NCBI GenBank assembly: GCA_003956705.1 | Contig: QZCP01000183.1 | Span: 20,739 to 84,738 of the forward strand | DNA: 64,000 nucleotides | Source: Brevipalpus yothersi | Lineage: Eukaryota > Arthropoda > Arachnida > Trombidiformes > Tenuipalpidae | Direction of reading: 5' to 3' | Shown here: in pieces, positions 1-14,484 of the stretch | How positions within the stretch are numbered: the stretch's first letter is position 1 | Layout: every line of letters begins with the position of its first letter | Program-made: the position numbers and the translations under genes | The notes under the pieces: generated by a model | Told to the model about the DNA's origin: nothing | Seen by the model: the letters and a program-made list of their open reading frames with translations, nothing else | Database searches by the model: none

Positions 1-2654
1 CGGGTAAATGAAAATAGGAGTATTCCGAGAAAGTGGAAAGAGAAACCAATATTGAGCACAATAATCTCGATGGACAAGTGAGCCTGTTGAGTGGAACTGG
101 ATGCTTCAGAACAATCCCAGCCATTCCCTATTCCTCAAGAGATGCACAATGTCTGCCTGTTATCAATGAAAATCTGAATGAGCTAGGTCAGTAGTGATCC
201 AAATTGTCGCGATTGTTATCTTAACTAGTTCAAGTTCTAGGTGTTAGAAGGTTTGAGAATCTGAATCTCTTACCAGATATTGAAAACAGGAACTCACTAT
301 TTTGAGGCTCCTGACTTTTGATAAAAGATTTAAATTTGCAGCGAACTAGGATGAACTTTTGTTTCTGTCTGGAGAGTGAATATTTCTTTCAGATAATGAT
401 GTTATTTTCCACCATTATCTAGATTTCATCATATTCTGACATTCTATCTCGAAACAATTAGTTGAATTGGTAATATCTTAATAATCTAAATAGTCCAAAC
501 CAATTAATTCGGACAATTTCTCAACTTAAACCAATATTTCATGTTTCTCACTCATGAACATCAAATAAACCTAAGATTATTTAGCTTAACCCTCCACAAT
601 CAAGTACACTTTTAGCAGCTTAGACTAAAGTATCAGGCTCCGGTCAGGATTCGAACTCACCATGTGACATTAGACAGAAGAAACATTTCGATTTAAGTTT
701 CTTGACTTTATCGACTTCTCCATTGGGTGAGAAGTTTCATAAAATGAAGTGAAATTTTCATTTGATTATGAATTTTTCAGATTCTTGCAATGAACCAGCA
801 TTGAAGAAACAAAGAAAAAAAATTGGTGGTAAAGAATGACTCAAATTGTCAAAATGAATTTCTTTTTGTTTCCACGTAGAAGCAATTACCTTCATCTCTT
901 GCCAATAAATTTCTATCGAATAAATATTTATCCATGCTAGCAATTGAGCTGATAGACTTGAAGATACCTTGCAAAAACTAGGAAAATATCAGCGCATACC
1001 TGAAGTAATATTAAAATAGTGAATCAAAGAGATAGGTACTTGGTAGACCTAGGGACCGAGATAACCTCAAATCACGTTAAGTCAATGACTCTCAATGTTT
1101 GAAACTTATAAATACGGCATCATAAGTAAAAAATAAGTTTCTCATAGAAAATATCAAAAAAATTCTAGCCAAAATGGTCAGTTTCAGGCGAGTTTCTTGA
1201 AGCAAAATCTCTCCAAACCTTTATTTATGAAGTCAATCTTGAGAAAAGTATAGTTAGATATTTATAAAATTCTTTGCAGAAGATATACCTCCACTCAGCT
1301 TTCTCAACAAACTTATTCATGAATCTATGAAACAGGAATCATTTCCATCTGATTTACTTGTTTCTCAAATGGTATCATTATTTTGAGAAGTGGCCAAAAA
1401 GAAGGGAAACAAATTCAAAGAAAGGAGAACAAACTCGTTAATCATTGATAATAGTTGAGCTTGGGCAATGTGAGGTATGCAGGATGAAAGATTGAAAAGA
1501 GAGAGAGAGAGAAAGAGAAAGGAAAACAAGAAATCGAATCACGATTGGTTGAATAGACCAGAGGAAATCAATGTAATGTGTTGGTCCAAATTTGGTTTAC
1601 AAATGCTTTCCCATATCTTACCGATAGCTTTGAGTTAGCCTTGTTGCTCGAGAGTTTATGGGCATCAATTCTTGGGCAAAGAAGAGAGGCTCACACACAA
1701 ATGGTAGAATATTTTCTCTCTCCAAATGGAACATTTACATAATATTTGTCACCATCATTATGACTTTTCCCCTATTGGCTTGACAATTTCAGGAAACAAT
1801 CAGCATTGTTCTTTGTTGCTCAAATGGTGCTTCAAACTTGCCGAATCGGTCGAGATGGGCTCCTTCGAATGAGCTTTGAATGGTACTCCTGGAATACTTT
1901 TGTTTCACAGAATGCTCGCATGTTTCTTCGAACAGGCCAATAAGTCCCTTGAAATCGTCTCAAAAGCATCAATATTCTTTTTACCAAACTTTCGTCCTCG
2001 TGAAAGTTTATTCTATCAATTCACTGAACATGAATCGTTTTATTCTGGAGAAAGAATCCGTCTAGGATGATACCTTAGAATAATCATTTGTTACCTAGAA
2101 TAGCCAAACTGAATTGAGCAAACTATTCTAAAATTTGAAAATATTCAACAAAGAGTTGATTCGTGAAAAAAATCCTCTGAGAGCATAAAACGATGAAGAT
2201 CATTCTTCTCTCGGAATTTTCCAGATAGCATTTTTTGGTTACCCTTTGTCGACTCATGACCGGCTTGATGACAGCTACTTTGCATTGAAGAAGTTCATGA
2301 AGAGCTACTATTTTAGACATCAGCTCTACCAATGGGCAAATGCAACTAGAATTCTGGCAAGTTTTATCAACATAATACTGAGAAGCTAGATTTTCTCCAT
2401 CTTCATTCTCGTTTGATTAATGATTTAATCGTAAAAAGAGTACTAATTAGCATAGCTATGTGAGATGAGGTTCGAAGCCTATGCTTTTCCTTGAAGCACT
2501 TTTTTCATCAAAGTGATCAACTAATTCAGACTTAGACCAGTCAAGCTCGTCTAGATATGTTACGCAAAGCATCAGTTTTCAAAGAGAAAGAGAGAAAAAA
2601 AATTCAAGTATCACTACCTACAACTGCTTCACATCCTTCCGCATTCAAGCTTAG
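1..2654. other. No supported gene
   Basis: AT-rich sequence with short spurious ORFs only. I see no conserved protein, RNA gene or mobile element. A (CT)n-like purine tract lies near 1500-1520. If the adjacent carbonic anhydrase-related gene has a separate signal-peptide exon, it should lie here, but I could not identify it. Confidence 0.5.
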
Positions 2655-3164
2655 CTCTACTCACAATTGATGCCAACTGGTGGGAGGAGAAGACATTCTC
2701 CGATAAAGTGAGGATTAAACGTAAATCTACCCACTTGAAGATTTTACGAATTTTCTGCAAAATTCCCGAGGGTAAACAGAAATTCAAGCTATTTGAACAA
2801 TTCTAAATGGATGCTTGGATAGCGAAAAAAAATTGTCAACCATCCAGATGACGACTCTCTTTCTTTTTCTCTCTCTCTCTCTCTCTCTCTTTTCATGATC
2901 GCTCATCATTTCTTCTCCTATTGTTTGGATTCAATAGACTATTTGTGACACCAATTGACCGGAGAGTAATTGTGCTACTGAATCAGAAGCACAATTCGTC
3001 CCGCTGACCAGGCCATTCATTATCCAATTCATGTATAGCACATGGTAAATGATTAGCCGTGAGGAAGTGGAAGAGGAAAATATCCTCAAAGTAGTCACTT
3101 TTATCCTCCCTCTTTTCCATGATGAGGCTGATGATGAGAAAAAGAAAAGGAGAAACTACGAAAT

Positions 3165-3209
<45 letters not shown>

Positions 3210-4194
3210 GGATAAAATGAGAGTCACCCAAGAGCTTTATTCCTTTGGCATTCTATTTGCTTCTCATCACTACCATAATCATCAACGTCAATACATGGGT
3301 CTCTAATAGTGATTGTTGATAGAAGAATCGGAGGGAGTGAAAAAATCAATATGGATACCATTGTTAGCCTGTTACTGGAGGCTATCAGAGAAAGAGAAGT
3401 GCTCATTGAATGATATGAATTTGAAAGCGCAATTTTCTGATCGAACATGTATGAGAGAATAAGGCGAAAAAATAACTTTCTTCCAACAGAATTTGTAACA
3501 TTTAAAAACCGAATCTTTCTCTCTCTCTTTCTTCGATTCTCTTTTCTCAAAATTCTTCTTCTCTTTATACACTTTTTCGTAGGACCAAAATTTTGGGGAC
3601 GCTTAAATCGTAACTGGATACTTTGTAACATAGGTCGTCGACAATCACCTATTGACATTGATCCCAGTTCTTTACTGTTTGATCCCATGCTTGGTCCACT
3701 CCAATTAATCGGAGATCATGTAAGTGACCATTAGATGTTCCACAGTGTTACTGATAGCCGATGACTTCTTTTCCTTATTCTTTTACTTCTTTCCCTTCTT
3801 CTCTCGGGATAACCATCATCATCTTCACACCACCCAGTAGTTCTCTCTTTCTATTTTCCTTTCTCTTCGACCGAGATCGACCCCTCAGTCCTAGAGCCTG
3901 CTACCAATGTCATCTCCAAATCCTTCTGGATATGGTGTATACCATATTGATGATATGGATTCTGGGGAACAAAGAATAGTCTACAATATATATTGTCCGC
4001 TTGTGTCTGCCAATTTTGTTGGGCTCTTCTTCTTCATCCTTTTTCCTTTTCTTCGTCTTCTTCTTCTTTCTCTTCTTCCACTTTCCACGATGATGAAGAT
4101 ACTTTGTTTGTATTGAAGAAGAACAGTTGAGAAAAGCAGCATCATTTTTCATTTGCTTTCTATCATTTTCCATGAGACTCAATCTACATTCCTT

Positions 4195-4268
<74 letters not shown>

Positions 4269-5306
4269 GGTTCTCTCTGTCTTGGGTATTATTTTTGTTT
4301 CATCTTCTCAATATACACAAGATAATTTCTATTGTCTTGAGCATACTTTTGATGATACCAATTTTTCACTTCAAACTTTTATCTCCCTTTTATTTTCTTT
4401 ATCTCTACCAGGTTAATGGTAACTTAATTAACACAGGACAAGGAATACTATTCAAAGTTTTGCATGATAAACATCAACATGGACACTCAAGCCAGCAACA
4501 ATCATCACACAGTGGTGAATCAGATTCACGTTCTGTTACTCTAATAGACGGTCCATTGACCTATCGATACACTTTGGATCATATAAGTTTCCACTATGGA
4601 CGAAATCAGTCGAAAGGTTCTGAGCATACCATAGATGGTTCTCAGTTACCGGGTGAAATTCAACTGTATGCCTATAATTCTCAATTATATAATTCATGGG
4701 ATGAAGCTTCCAACAGAGCTCATGGTGTGGTAGCTGTTTCCATTCTTCTACAAGCAACTTTAGATCCCAATTTAACCAACTCTCAGCTGAAAAAGTTGAC
4801 TCTCGCTTTGAAGAATATCACTACTAAGGGTGAGTATATTCAAGGTGTAGATCCAATTCAAGATCCAATCAATCATTCCAATTCCAATAGATAGTACTCA
4901 AACATTCCCTCAAAGTGGTACTTCTTCGATCTATTTCCGTTATTCAGTTCATTCATGTCACTTCGCATGTTGAGTTTAAATCAGCTCAAGCTTTCAAAAG
5001 CTGAAAATGGATTCTTCTCATAGTTTAGAGCGTGTATACTTTCTCTAGATGACATTTTAATATCTTGTTGGAGCTTTAATCCACCCATTTCAACAGTTTT
5101 CTTGGTTTTTCAATTCTCTTTTTGTATTCCTTTTTCTCTATCACTCTCATTTTACACACAGTTTACTATCCTTCTTTTTCACATGTTTTGCTTGATTCAC
5201 TTCCTCCCTCTTCCTTGCTGAGATTTGTTTATTTTCATGCACTTCAATTTCAAAAGAGAGAGAATAAAACAAATTAAGCATGCAACAATTCGTGCAGAAT
5301 TCAAAT

Positions 5307-5368
<62 letters not shown>

Positions 5369-7951
5369 AGTCAACTGGAAGCCAATTGCGCTTACTCTAT
5401 AATTGAATGCCATGAAACTCTATTCATCCAAAATTCAAAGCATTTATTCTCAATTCTTTGTAGCTGTGTATATGTGTGTGTGTGTTCATTGAGAGTGAGA
5501 AAACTTGACTTTGATTACGATTCTTCAACACTTAAGATCTTCTTTTCAACTCCATTATTTTTATCGAATCTATTTGAATTTTTCTCTTTCTCTCTCCTTT
5601 TTGCTAGATTTTCGTCTTCTTTCAATCCTAATCCATCCAATTTGTGGAGATAAAAAAGCAACAAAATAGGCAATTCGAGAAAATGAAGAGGATTCAAATC
5701 TTTTGACTTGTAGAAATATTTACAATTTTTTTCTGCTTCATTCCAATTTCGAATAAGTTTTCAACACACTTTATCCTCTTCCCATCTTGACATGTAATTA
5801 GCTTTCCAGAGTATTTTGACAACCTAAACGATAAACAACTTATTGGAAAAAAGCACATTCTTCTGAACCAAGAAACAAATTCTCTATTCCCTCAAAATTT
5901 TTCTCATAAAAAAAAATCTTATCCAAAAATCTTCTTGTCTTCCACCTTATCATAACAGGAAGCTCACACAAAATTGAATCACTCTCGATAGTCGACTTGG
6001 TGCCTGATCAATTGCGAAAACAATACGTTACATATGATGGCTCTTTAACCAAGCCAGCATGCCATGAAACTGTTCAGTGGATAATTTTGAACAAGCCCAT
6101 CTACATGACAGCTCAACTATTCCACTCATTGAGAATGTCATCTTCCAGCGAGCCATCACACAATGGAGACAGCTATCGTCCTGTTCAGCGTCTCAATTCA
6201 CGTCCGATTAGAACCAATATCAATTTTGATACAAACCATAGTCCAGCAAACGAGGTAAGTGATCTGTCAGCATAAACATTCTATCAAGGAAACATTTTTT
6301 TCGTCTCTCTCTCATATCTCTTCGCCCAAGAAAGACAAGAGTATTGACATTGAATGAGACATCTCAGATGAGGATAAATATTCTCTCTGGTAAAGAAGAT
6401 GATATTTGTTGAGGAATCTCTTAGTCTCTGAAGTTATAGTCTTTCTTGTCTTCACCTTTGCTTTTGTGTGTATGTGTGCCGTAATTTTCTCATTATTTGT
6501 TGATGAATGACAGTCTATTGCTGTGAGTATGGCTACAAGTGAAAGAGACAATATTACCTACTTATTGCCTCCACTTTTCATACTTTCTTGAATGATACAA
6601 TGAGTGGTTGAGAGAAAGAGAGAGAAGGAGGAAGAAAAATCATCTTGCAGGAATAGAAGGCATTCCTTATTGTCAGAACTTTGACTTGATAAGCTAATTT
6701 TTCCCACTCCACTGATTATTTTGATAGGAATTGATATTTCATTGGAAATATCTGTCTATTCACGCTTCTATACATTGCTGCAAGACATTACTATGTTTCC
6801 TCTTTGAGAATCGATTATTCTTTTGTGGGCTCAATTGTTTTCTTCTAGAATAGAGTCATAAAGAACAGGAAGAAAGGAAACATTTTTGCACCCCAAAGCT
6901 GGAAGCAAAAATTCTGATTCCTCATGAATTCATTTTCTTACTCCTAAATTGATACATGCCATTGTATTGAATACCATGAAATATGTAGCAATAATGTTCT
7001 CATAATTGTTTTCTTTTTTTCCTTCTCGTTACATTCATACTTCAATCTGAGACTTATCATAGTAATTTGCTCAAATGTTCAAAGTATTTCTTATAGAAAA
7101 TTTTTCTCTTCCTCTACTCATGAAAAGAATATGTACATATATTTTTGTTCTATGTGTTCTTATTCCTGTCATTGATGACACTTTTGTCGCTGATAAGAGG
7201 AAAGAAAACTATACTTATATTTTGTATGTGTCATTTTTTTGTTCTCTAGGATAATGAAGATGGTAACAGAAGAACAAATCAATGGACACAATCAGGATCG
7301 GGAAACAGTAGCATGTTGAAAAGAAAGCAAACTTGTACCATGAAACGATCTGTCATGTACAAAGGTAAGCACATTTTTCTTATTCTTTTTTCCAAGGAAT
7401 ATTTACCATCCTATTAGGAATGTAAGTGTATTTTCTTTATGTGTAACATCTTTGATCGGATTTCGAATATATACATGCATTCAGTTGACATGTTTGAATG
7501 ATTCTATTCCTATATATGTACATGAAAGAAATGATGGATAAAGTCTGCCAGTAACAAGCTAATGTTCAAAACTTGTCTGTGAAAAATTCTCAAATAATGA
7601 TACTCAAGCCAGTAGTTTGTTACTCTTGTGGTACACTTTATGACGACTTATTTAAACAGTTTATGCAATCTATGTGATTTATTTTCACTCTAACCTTTTT
7701 TTTCTTTCATCCATGACAAACTGGCTGCAAAACAATCTCTTAGTTGAAACGGTATTCTCTTTTTTCCTCTCTTCTGACATCTGCATGATCGAATAATAAA
7801 TGAATAGGAAATGTTGAATATATATTCTCAAGTGCACAACATAATATTCCACAGAATGTCTTACGGTATTGTTTTATTTCTTTACTCTCTCTCTTCTTCT
7901 TCTTTCTCCACAGCCAATCTACAATTGTTCAAAGAACTTACAATGGCATAA
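2655..7951 (+). CDS. Carbonic anhydrase-related protein (CARP X/XI-like)
   Basis: Acatalytic alpha-carbonic anhydrase homologue, expected to be secreted. Exons: about 2655-2720 (tentative start), 3583-3719, 4412-4829, 5959-6254, 7250-7364, 7914-7951, with consistent phases throughout. Exon 1 carries NWWEEK followed 15 residues later by FWG in the next exon, the spacing seen in CA10/11. Then come RRQSPIDIDP, GSEHTIDG, GEIQLYAYN, YDGSLTKPACHETV, NKPIYMT and RPIRTNINF. Aligned to classical enzymes, H94 is Ser (ISFHYG), H96 is kept and H119 is Gln (EIQLY), so zinc catalysis should be absent. Oddities: a His/Gln/Ser-rich insertion (HQHGHSSQQQSSHSG) in the exon starting at 4412, and a basic C-terminal tail. 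The initiating Met and signal peptide are not located. AATAAA at 8303-8308 is a plausible polyadenylation signal. Confidence 0.88.
3169..3206. repeat. (AG)n microsatellite
   Basis: Pure AG dinucleotide tract inside CARP intron 1. ORFs through it encode Arg-Glu repeats and are artefacts. Confidence 0.95.
4197..4267. repeat. (CT)n microsatellite
   Basis: About 35 CT units inside the CARP intron 3720-4411. Polypyrimidine on the sense strand, it lies about 145 bp upstream of the exon at 4412. Confidence 0.97.
5309..5364. repeat. (CT)n microsatellite
   Basis: About 28 CT units in the CARP intron 4830-5958, again on the sense strand of the host gene. Confidence 0.97.
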
Positions 7952-9241
7952 ATTTCGATAGAGTCCATTCTCAAATCTTCGCCAAACATTTTGAATACAA
8001 TGACCGAAGGCAATTGAGACAAAATACTCACCTTTGGGTTACAACTCAAGAGCTATGAACTATAAGTCTTTCATCAAAATCTCAAAGTTTTTATTCCACA
8101 GGAATTCTCTTCGGATTTATCATGTATTCTGAGCTGTCATCCCAATTTTTGATTACATATCAAACTTTGAAGGAAAAAGAAAATTGTGTTGGAAACTTGT
8201 TCATCAACACAGCGTCACAAGCAAGAGACAAGATCTTGAAGTTTTCTTTGGAAATCCTCATGTTTTCGATCAAACGCTGGAGGCAAGATAGATGTATTTG
8301 GGAATAAATTTGATCACATGAACAATCTTAGCTTTTCACTGATTTTAAGATGTTCGGATCTAGCTGCAGCAAGTGGTCATTCATGAGTATTTCGAGTATT
8401 TTGGGAAGTGGAAAATATAATTTGCCGCCTGATAAGATTTCCAATGAGAGAAACAAAGAATCTAAACAATTTGGATTCTTCAGTGAAAATAGAATGCACT
8501 CTGGAAACAGATCTCATCATGAGTAGAAAATTTACTGCCTTTACTGACCGTAATTCACCGAATTTGTCTAGAAAATCCAACATTTTTCACAAACCTTGAG
8601 TGACCAAAAGAGTTTCGCTCTCTTGCTTTCCGATTTTCGTTGACATATGTTAATTGATTTTTTCGCGCCACTCCACATTCCTCACTCTTTTAGCCGACTT
8701 TTGACTTTTCAAGTTGAGAAATAAATGAGAAAGAAAATTGTAAAATAAACGCTTTCAAGTGGAATAAAATTGATACTTAAGATACTTTACTTTGGCAATA
8801 AAAATGTTTCTCCTAGAATTTTTTTTCTTCTCTCTTTTTGATTGCTACGTTTCATCCATAACATTTTGAAGTCTAATAATTTTCTTACCATATACATGTA
8901 GTGTGAGAGAGATGAGTTTTTTTGTTCTTCTATCACAAATGAAAAACATTCATTTATATTTCTGTGTACTCGTGAGAGGAACACAAATGATTATCAGCGG
9001 AAATGGTACTTTGTTACCTAACAAGATACTCCATTTGAACACCATACACAGTGGTCATGTTCATAAAGCAAATTATACACGTGATCAGGCTATTTTGAAC
9101 ATTTGATATTAAATGATGATCTTATATGATGCGATAAAGATCGAGTATGTTTAATGATGCGGACTGATTGAGGTAAACTTACTCTGGTGAGAAGGATGGA
9201 GGATGAACGCAACATCACCATTAGATGATGAGAATGTTCAT

Positions 9242-9243
<2 letters not shown>

Positions 9244-9279
<36 letters not shown>
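9244..9279. repeat. (GA)n microsatellite
   Basis: Uninterrupted GA tract in intergenic sequence. Confidence 0.95.
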
Positions 9280-9282
<3 letters not shown>

Positions 9283-10936
9283 CGAATATGCATATTTGAT
9301 TGAATACTGGACACTCAACAATATTGAGAAAATCAAGGTTGAAGGTTAAAGATTTTCTTATTGAAATATTAATTTGATGGGAAGGCTAAATAAAATTTTT
9401 CTTTCCATTCATTGCGGTGCTTGATTCTTCGAAAATGGTTGACAAAGAAGCTAAGCAAATCCAATAATAGAGCAATCATTGATATTAAAATGTCTCATTT
9501 TGGCAACACCACAACCACTCCATGAACTTGTATCAAAAACTTTATGGATTGATATCAATTCATTCATAACTTCTCTCTACATGAGATTTCATTAAATTAA
9601 TGGCTTTTTCTTTTAAGATGAAGTTGCCATATTTGGCTACTCTAAAAAGGAACGAAGTTTATAGCTCTATCTAGATTCGGTGAAAAAATCCGATGAATTG
9701 ATTAATTGCTATAAATTAATCAAAATTCAAACCTTAAGGAACCTTTAGCTCACCCATTTGAAATAGTGAAATTTGTATCCAAGAAATTTGGACATTTTTG
9801 CATCCAATCTGTCATTCGATTATCTTATACTTTTTTCCATCAGCTTGATTATTATCATCACCTATAATATGCACAAAAAATGCTGAACATGAATTATGGG
9901 TACAAACTGACATATCGAAAGGGGACAAAACGAAAAATTTGCTCACGACACAGGTATAAGATTTGAAATATCAACATTTGGGACCATGTCTGAGCATGAA
10001 TATATTGCAAAATAGAAAAAAAGAGAAAAGATTGACAAAAATCATCTTAAAGTGGATTAAAGACATTAAATTTTTCAATTTTTACCCCCAAAAAGGTTCA
10101 AATTTTTTTCTTTAAACTTTATGCTGCCAGCTTTTTTTGCTCTTTTTTTCGCATACACATCATGATAATCAAAAGTTACTATCATAGACTATAAGTGAAG
10201 AAAAGAGAAAAAAGCCAAGATGCTCATCATCATCTTTTGGATTCCGGGAAAGATGCTGAGAGAGCATAAATAAGCTGTGAACAAGAGTGGGTGTTGAGAG
10301 AATGGATGGAAAGCGAATACAAGACAGGGTGGCAAGATACTTGTTCAGCATCTTGATGGACCCATTCGATTGAGAAATCATGATTTTGGATGAAGATATT
10401 CAGCACATTATACAACAGGATTAGAATTTGATGATGTTGATAATGAATTCCAACTCGATGAAAGCAAAAAGTTTTCATACATGTTCGTGATATTTATCCA
10501 CTACACATACTATGCAGCCTACACATTTCATGGCCTGATCTGAAGTGTCGCCGTGAATAGTGAGCATATTGCCCAAGTACCGTTAGGAGCGATGGACATT
10601 CGAAGAATTTTTTGTAATTTTATATATTTTTCTCGCTACTTCGCTACTTTCTTCTCTGCTCAGAATTTTAAGTAACAGTTATTTCTAGGGCGAATTCCGA
10701 TAGAACACAAATTATCACACCACGTTCCATTTGGAGAAAAAAAGATGGAATGTCGATCATCCAATCGCATTTTGGCAATAAAATGTCTAATTCAAATGGA
10801 AAATTGAGGGAATATTTGGGGTGAAAATTTATCACATTCAAATTTCCTCTTCAAATCGAATCGAGATGACTGATGATAATAATTAGAGGTATGATTGTGT
10901 ATTCGCAAATGTCCAATAAATATCATGATGCAATCT

Positions 10937-10938
<2 letters not shown>

Positions 10939-11002
<64 letters not shown>
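10939..11002. repeat. (CT)n microsatellite
   Basis: About 31 CT units in intergenic DNA. Confidence 0.96.
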
Positions 11003-11003
<1 letters not shown>

Positions 11004-14000
11004 AAGATGGATGAGGAAGCATTCGTCTGTTCTATTCAGTAATCAACGGGTTCATCAGACATTGGGCTAACAGGTTGCTTCATGCTTCTGAGTTTTACCT
11101 TCTCATTGGTGAACCAGATTTTCCTATCTGATTAGAATTGATCGGTTTCAAAATTTGAAACATGTACCACACACGAAAAGCGAATCGCAATCCGTTTCGT
11201 CCTTCCATTTCAATTGTGAATGTTGTTACTGGAAGGATACAGTATAAAGATGATGGTGTCCATCCCATCAGCTAGTTGAAAATGGTTCATCGTTCATCAT
11301 GAAAAAAATGTTGAAGATGATGATGATGAAGAAGAAGTGGTATGAATACCCTGTCATCTTCCAAGATTTGAATGTTTTTTGACAAATTAGCATGAGCCCA
11401 CTGATATTAATCGAAAAAGCTCAGTCATTCACTGATGATTGAGAACTTTATCTCAACCCTTTCCTCTCTCTCTCTCTCTCTCTCTCATCTTTTTTACTCT
11501 TGTCCATCTTATTTCTTTATGATTTTTTCCTCTTTTTCTCTTCTTTTCGCTGATTTGGATGTGCATGATTTTCGATGATAAAGCATAAAATTAGAATCTT
11601 TATCAACCCTTTCGCTTGAATTAACATAATCAATGACAATGTTCACGATCATTGAGGCTTACAGGTCAACAGGAAAGTCTCTCAGTGTCCTCTTCTTCTT
11701 CTTCCGGCTGTTCAATGGGATGTTCACTTTTCATTCCATTTCAATTTGATTTCAAATCAGATGTTGAGAATAAGATAGGAGAAAAGAAAGAAACGAAGAA
11801 AAGAGAGAAAAACTTTTTAAGATCAGATAGAAGTCTAGATTGATACAGTGGAGCAAAAGAGTGCAAAAGAATCAATACAGAACCCTAGCGAAGTAAAAAG
11901 GATTGGTACATGATTGGAATGGATAATGAGACCAAGATTTCATGATAGATACTCCACTCACATGATGCATCAGTACTCTTTTCGCACTTTCTCCATGAGT
12001 AACCAGAATATATATAAAAATATATATATATGTATGTGTGTATAAATATATCTGTCCAATCGATGATACTGATGATCGTACAGCACTCGATCATATTTTT
12101 CGAATCAACATGATGGAACAAGTTTTGGCATCAACCTACATCACAAGGTGGCTTTGCCGAAAAATGGCTCTCCAATTGCACTATACTCACTATTAACCAC
12201 TCTAACTGGACGTGATATAATTGCATTTTCAAATGGATCAATTGATTGAGAAGAAGAAAGTGAGTATACCGAGTATGGGAAACGAAATGTGATTCCAAGT
12301 GCAGTGGAGTGTATGGGAAAGTTGGGCTTTGAGTATTCCTTGTTGAATCAGAGAATTCAACAGATTGGATTCCAAGATCATTGATATGCTTGATTGAAGG
12401 CCTGGCAACCAGATAACGACACATATTCTCAAATCGATGATTTTTGACCGCACAGTATGATGTATCATGGGTGGCAAGTTCAAATGTCACCCACTTTGTA
12501 TGTGTGTGAGTAACTTGACCATCAGTGCCAATACTTTCACACGTTAGCACCTCTCTCTCTCTCTCTTCATCCAATAGTGTTCAAATTTTTTTCTCATGAT
12601 ATTGTCCTCTAAAATTCTATCTGATAAAATCAGAATGATTCTGTAGCTGTTCAATTGGTCTCTTTTGTGTGGTCAGCGGAAAAATGTGTGTGTTGATAAG
12701 TGATTGATTGTTAAAGTGAAAGAAAGATGGTTAATGGAAGGAAATATTTTAATTCACAATTGCATATGAAATGCAAGAGAGAATCGAGATTCTTTTCATT
12801 CGGGCATAATTTTGATTGTGGTCACCTTAGCATGTGGTCAGTATAACTTGATCATTCTTTCAACACCAATAAATGAGATAACATTTTTTTACATCTTATG
12901 GCTAGTCATAAATGTAAATCGACAGCAAAAATATTATTGATCTGTAAAAAGTAATCATGCAACTTGTGAACCCTTTTTCCGTTACCAATCTGACCTTTTG
13001 ATCTGAAATCAAAATAACTCTGTCAAGTATTGGGGTTCATTCATCGATCAACATTGTATACTTTGTTTTCTCTCTAATATCATTCAGATCACTTGTACAC
13101 CAGTTCGATTGCTAGATAACCCTGTTTACTATTCAGAAACATGGTTCATCATACTGGATATTCTTTTCAAACGAAAACCTCATTATTCCAGGGAATCTCA
13201 TCGGTTCAATAATCAAGAATATGCTAATTCGCCGAATGTTTGGGTAAGGAAGCTCAATGTTTCAGCAGAGGAATTGTTGACGGCTATTGTATTCTAATAA
13301 AACAACTGCTAGGGGATCAAAACAATCAAGTTTCATGGGCAAGATCAGATAAAAGTGAAAGAAATTGCAGAATAATAAAGTTAAAGTTCTCATGATCATG
13401 AAATTCGAAAAGTTCCTCAAGTGTATGAATGAACACCGATGAAGAGCATGAAACTTTGACCTCTAATTGAAGATGATTTCAAAGGGACATTTTTATTAAA
13501 ATTCTATGAAAAATGTCTGTAATATTTGTCATTACACTGCTTGAAGCGTGTCAAGATGCTGCAATCAGTGGAAAGTGAATAAGCACGATTCGCACTTTAA
13601 ATCAGATCGTGCTTGTTTTCCGATATTTAATACCACCTATTACAGATCATTTCATTCCCATTATTGTTGTTGTTCTGTGAAATCTGAATTCTGAACGGTC
13701 AAGCAAAAATACCAAAATCATGATATTGACAATCTTGTGTGAGTGTATGTGTGTTGGTCAAAAAATATCCAAGGTAAGCGGATTTTTTGCTTCACACACA
13801 CATTATTATGATGACCATCAAAAAAAGTTCATAGTAATGAGCCTATGAATAGGATCACACCAAACTCAAATCGATAAGAACTTTCTCGATACTTATATAT
13901 GCACAAATCTGGATAAAATAAAGACTACCGAATAAGAGGAGAGAGAGAGAGAAAGAGAGAGAGAAAGATGGAAAAAAGAATTCACCTCAATATCACGATA

Positions 14001-14484
14001 ATCAGCTTTTTTGTTTTATAAGCTCTCAGGTATCCTTTAGGCAGATACATATTTATATGTACATGCATTTACTTTGACCATTAATATAGAATCATAACAG
14101 TAGAGCGATACAAATTTTTCAATGACATGGTGAAAAATTAGTAACGATTTTTATTATATTTTTCTACTTTTTTTCTCTTTCTTTTTCTATTCCAAAATAT
14201 TGAAGAAAAAATAATAATAATAAAATAAAGCCCGATCTTGAGAGTGTAACATGGTTTAATTGTTAGCCTACAGAGAAAACCGATCCTTTTTAGCCTTAAA
14301 CTATTTAATATGTATTCATGCGAAAACTGAAAACGAATGGAACTGGATGTCCTGATTGATTTGAGAACAGAAAATCTTCTCTTTCTCTCTCTTCTTTAAA
14401 TTGTTCACACATAAAGATGCAACCTTATGGAATGATTAAGTCGTATTGGACTTCCTTTCTTTTTGATGAGCAAATTCTACTCAC

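Larger units (their letters stand above)
7952..14484. other. Intergenic, no supported gene
   Basis: The CARP 3' UTR probably ends near 8310. Beyond that I see microsatellites and short ORFs without conserved motifs. ORFs near 10.2-10.5 kb, 12.1-12.6 kb and 13.1-13.3 kb show no recognisable domain and no convincing flanking splice signals. Confidence 0.5.

Noticed and set aside
636..662. tRNA T-arm-like string on the minus strand (GAGTTCGAATCC)
   Set aside because: The sequence beside the TTCGAAT loop does not pair as a T stem, and I find no A box, anticodon arm or acceptor stem upstream. A degenerate SINE is possible but unsupported.
4127..4411. Long reading frame running upstream from the CARP exon through a CT tract
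   Set aside because: It crosses a (CT)n microsatellite coding Leu-Ser repeats and a clear acceptor (CTCTACCAG) at 4411. The true exon begins at 4412.
12131..12574. Minus-strand open frame of about 147 codons
   Set aside because: Low-complexity ends, no domain, no convincing splice or start context. Its composition follows the local AT bias.
13109..13297. Plus-strand open frame of about 62 codons
   Set aside because: Starts from a non-ATG codon, has no homologue I recognise and no exon signals that extend it.
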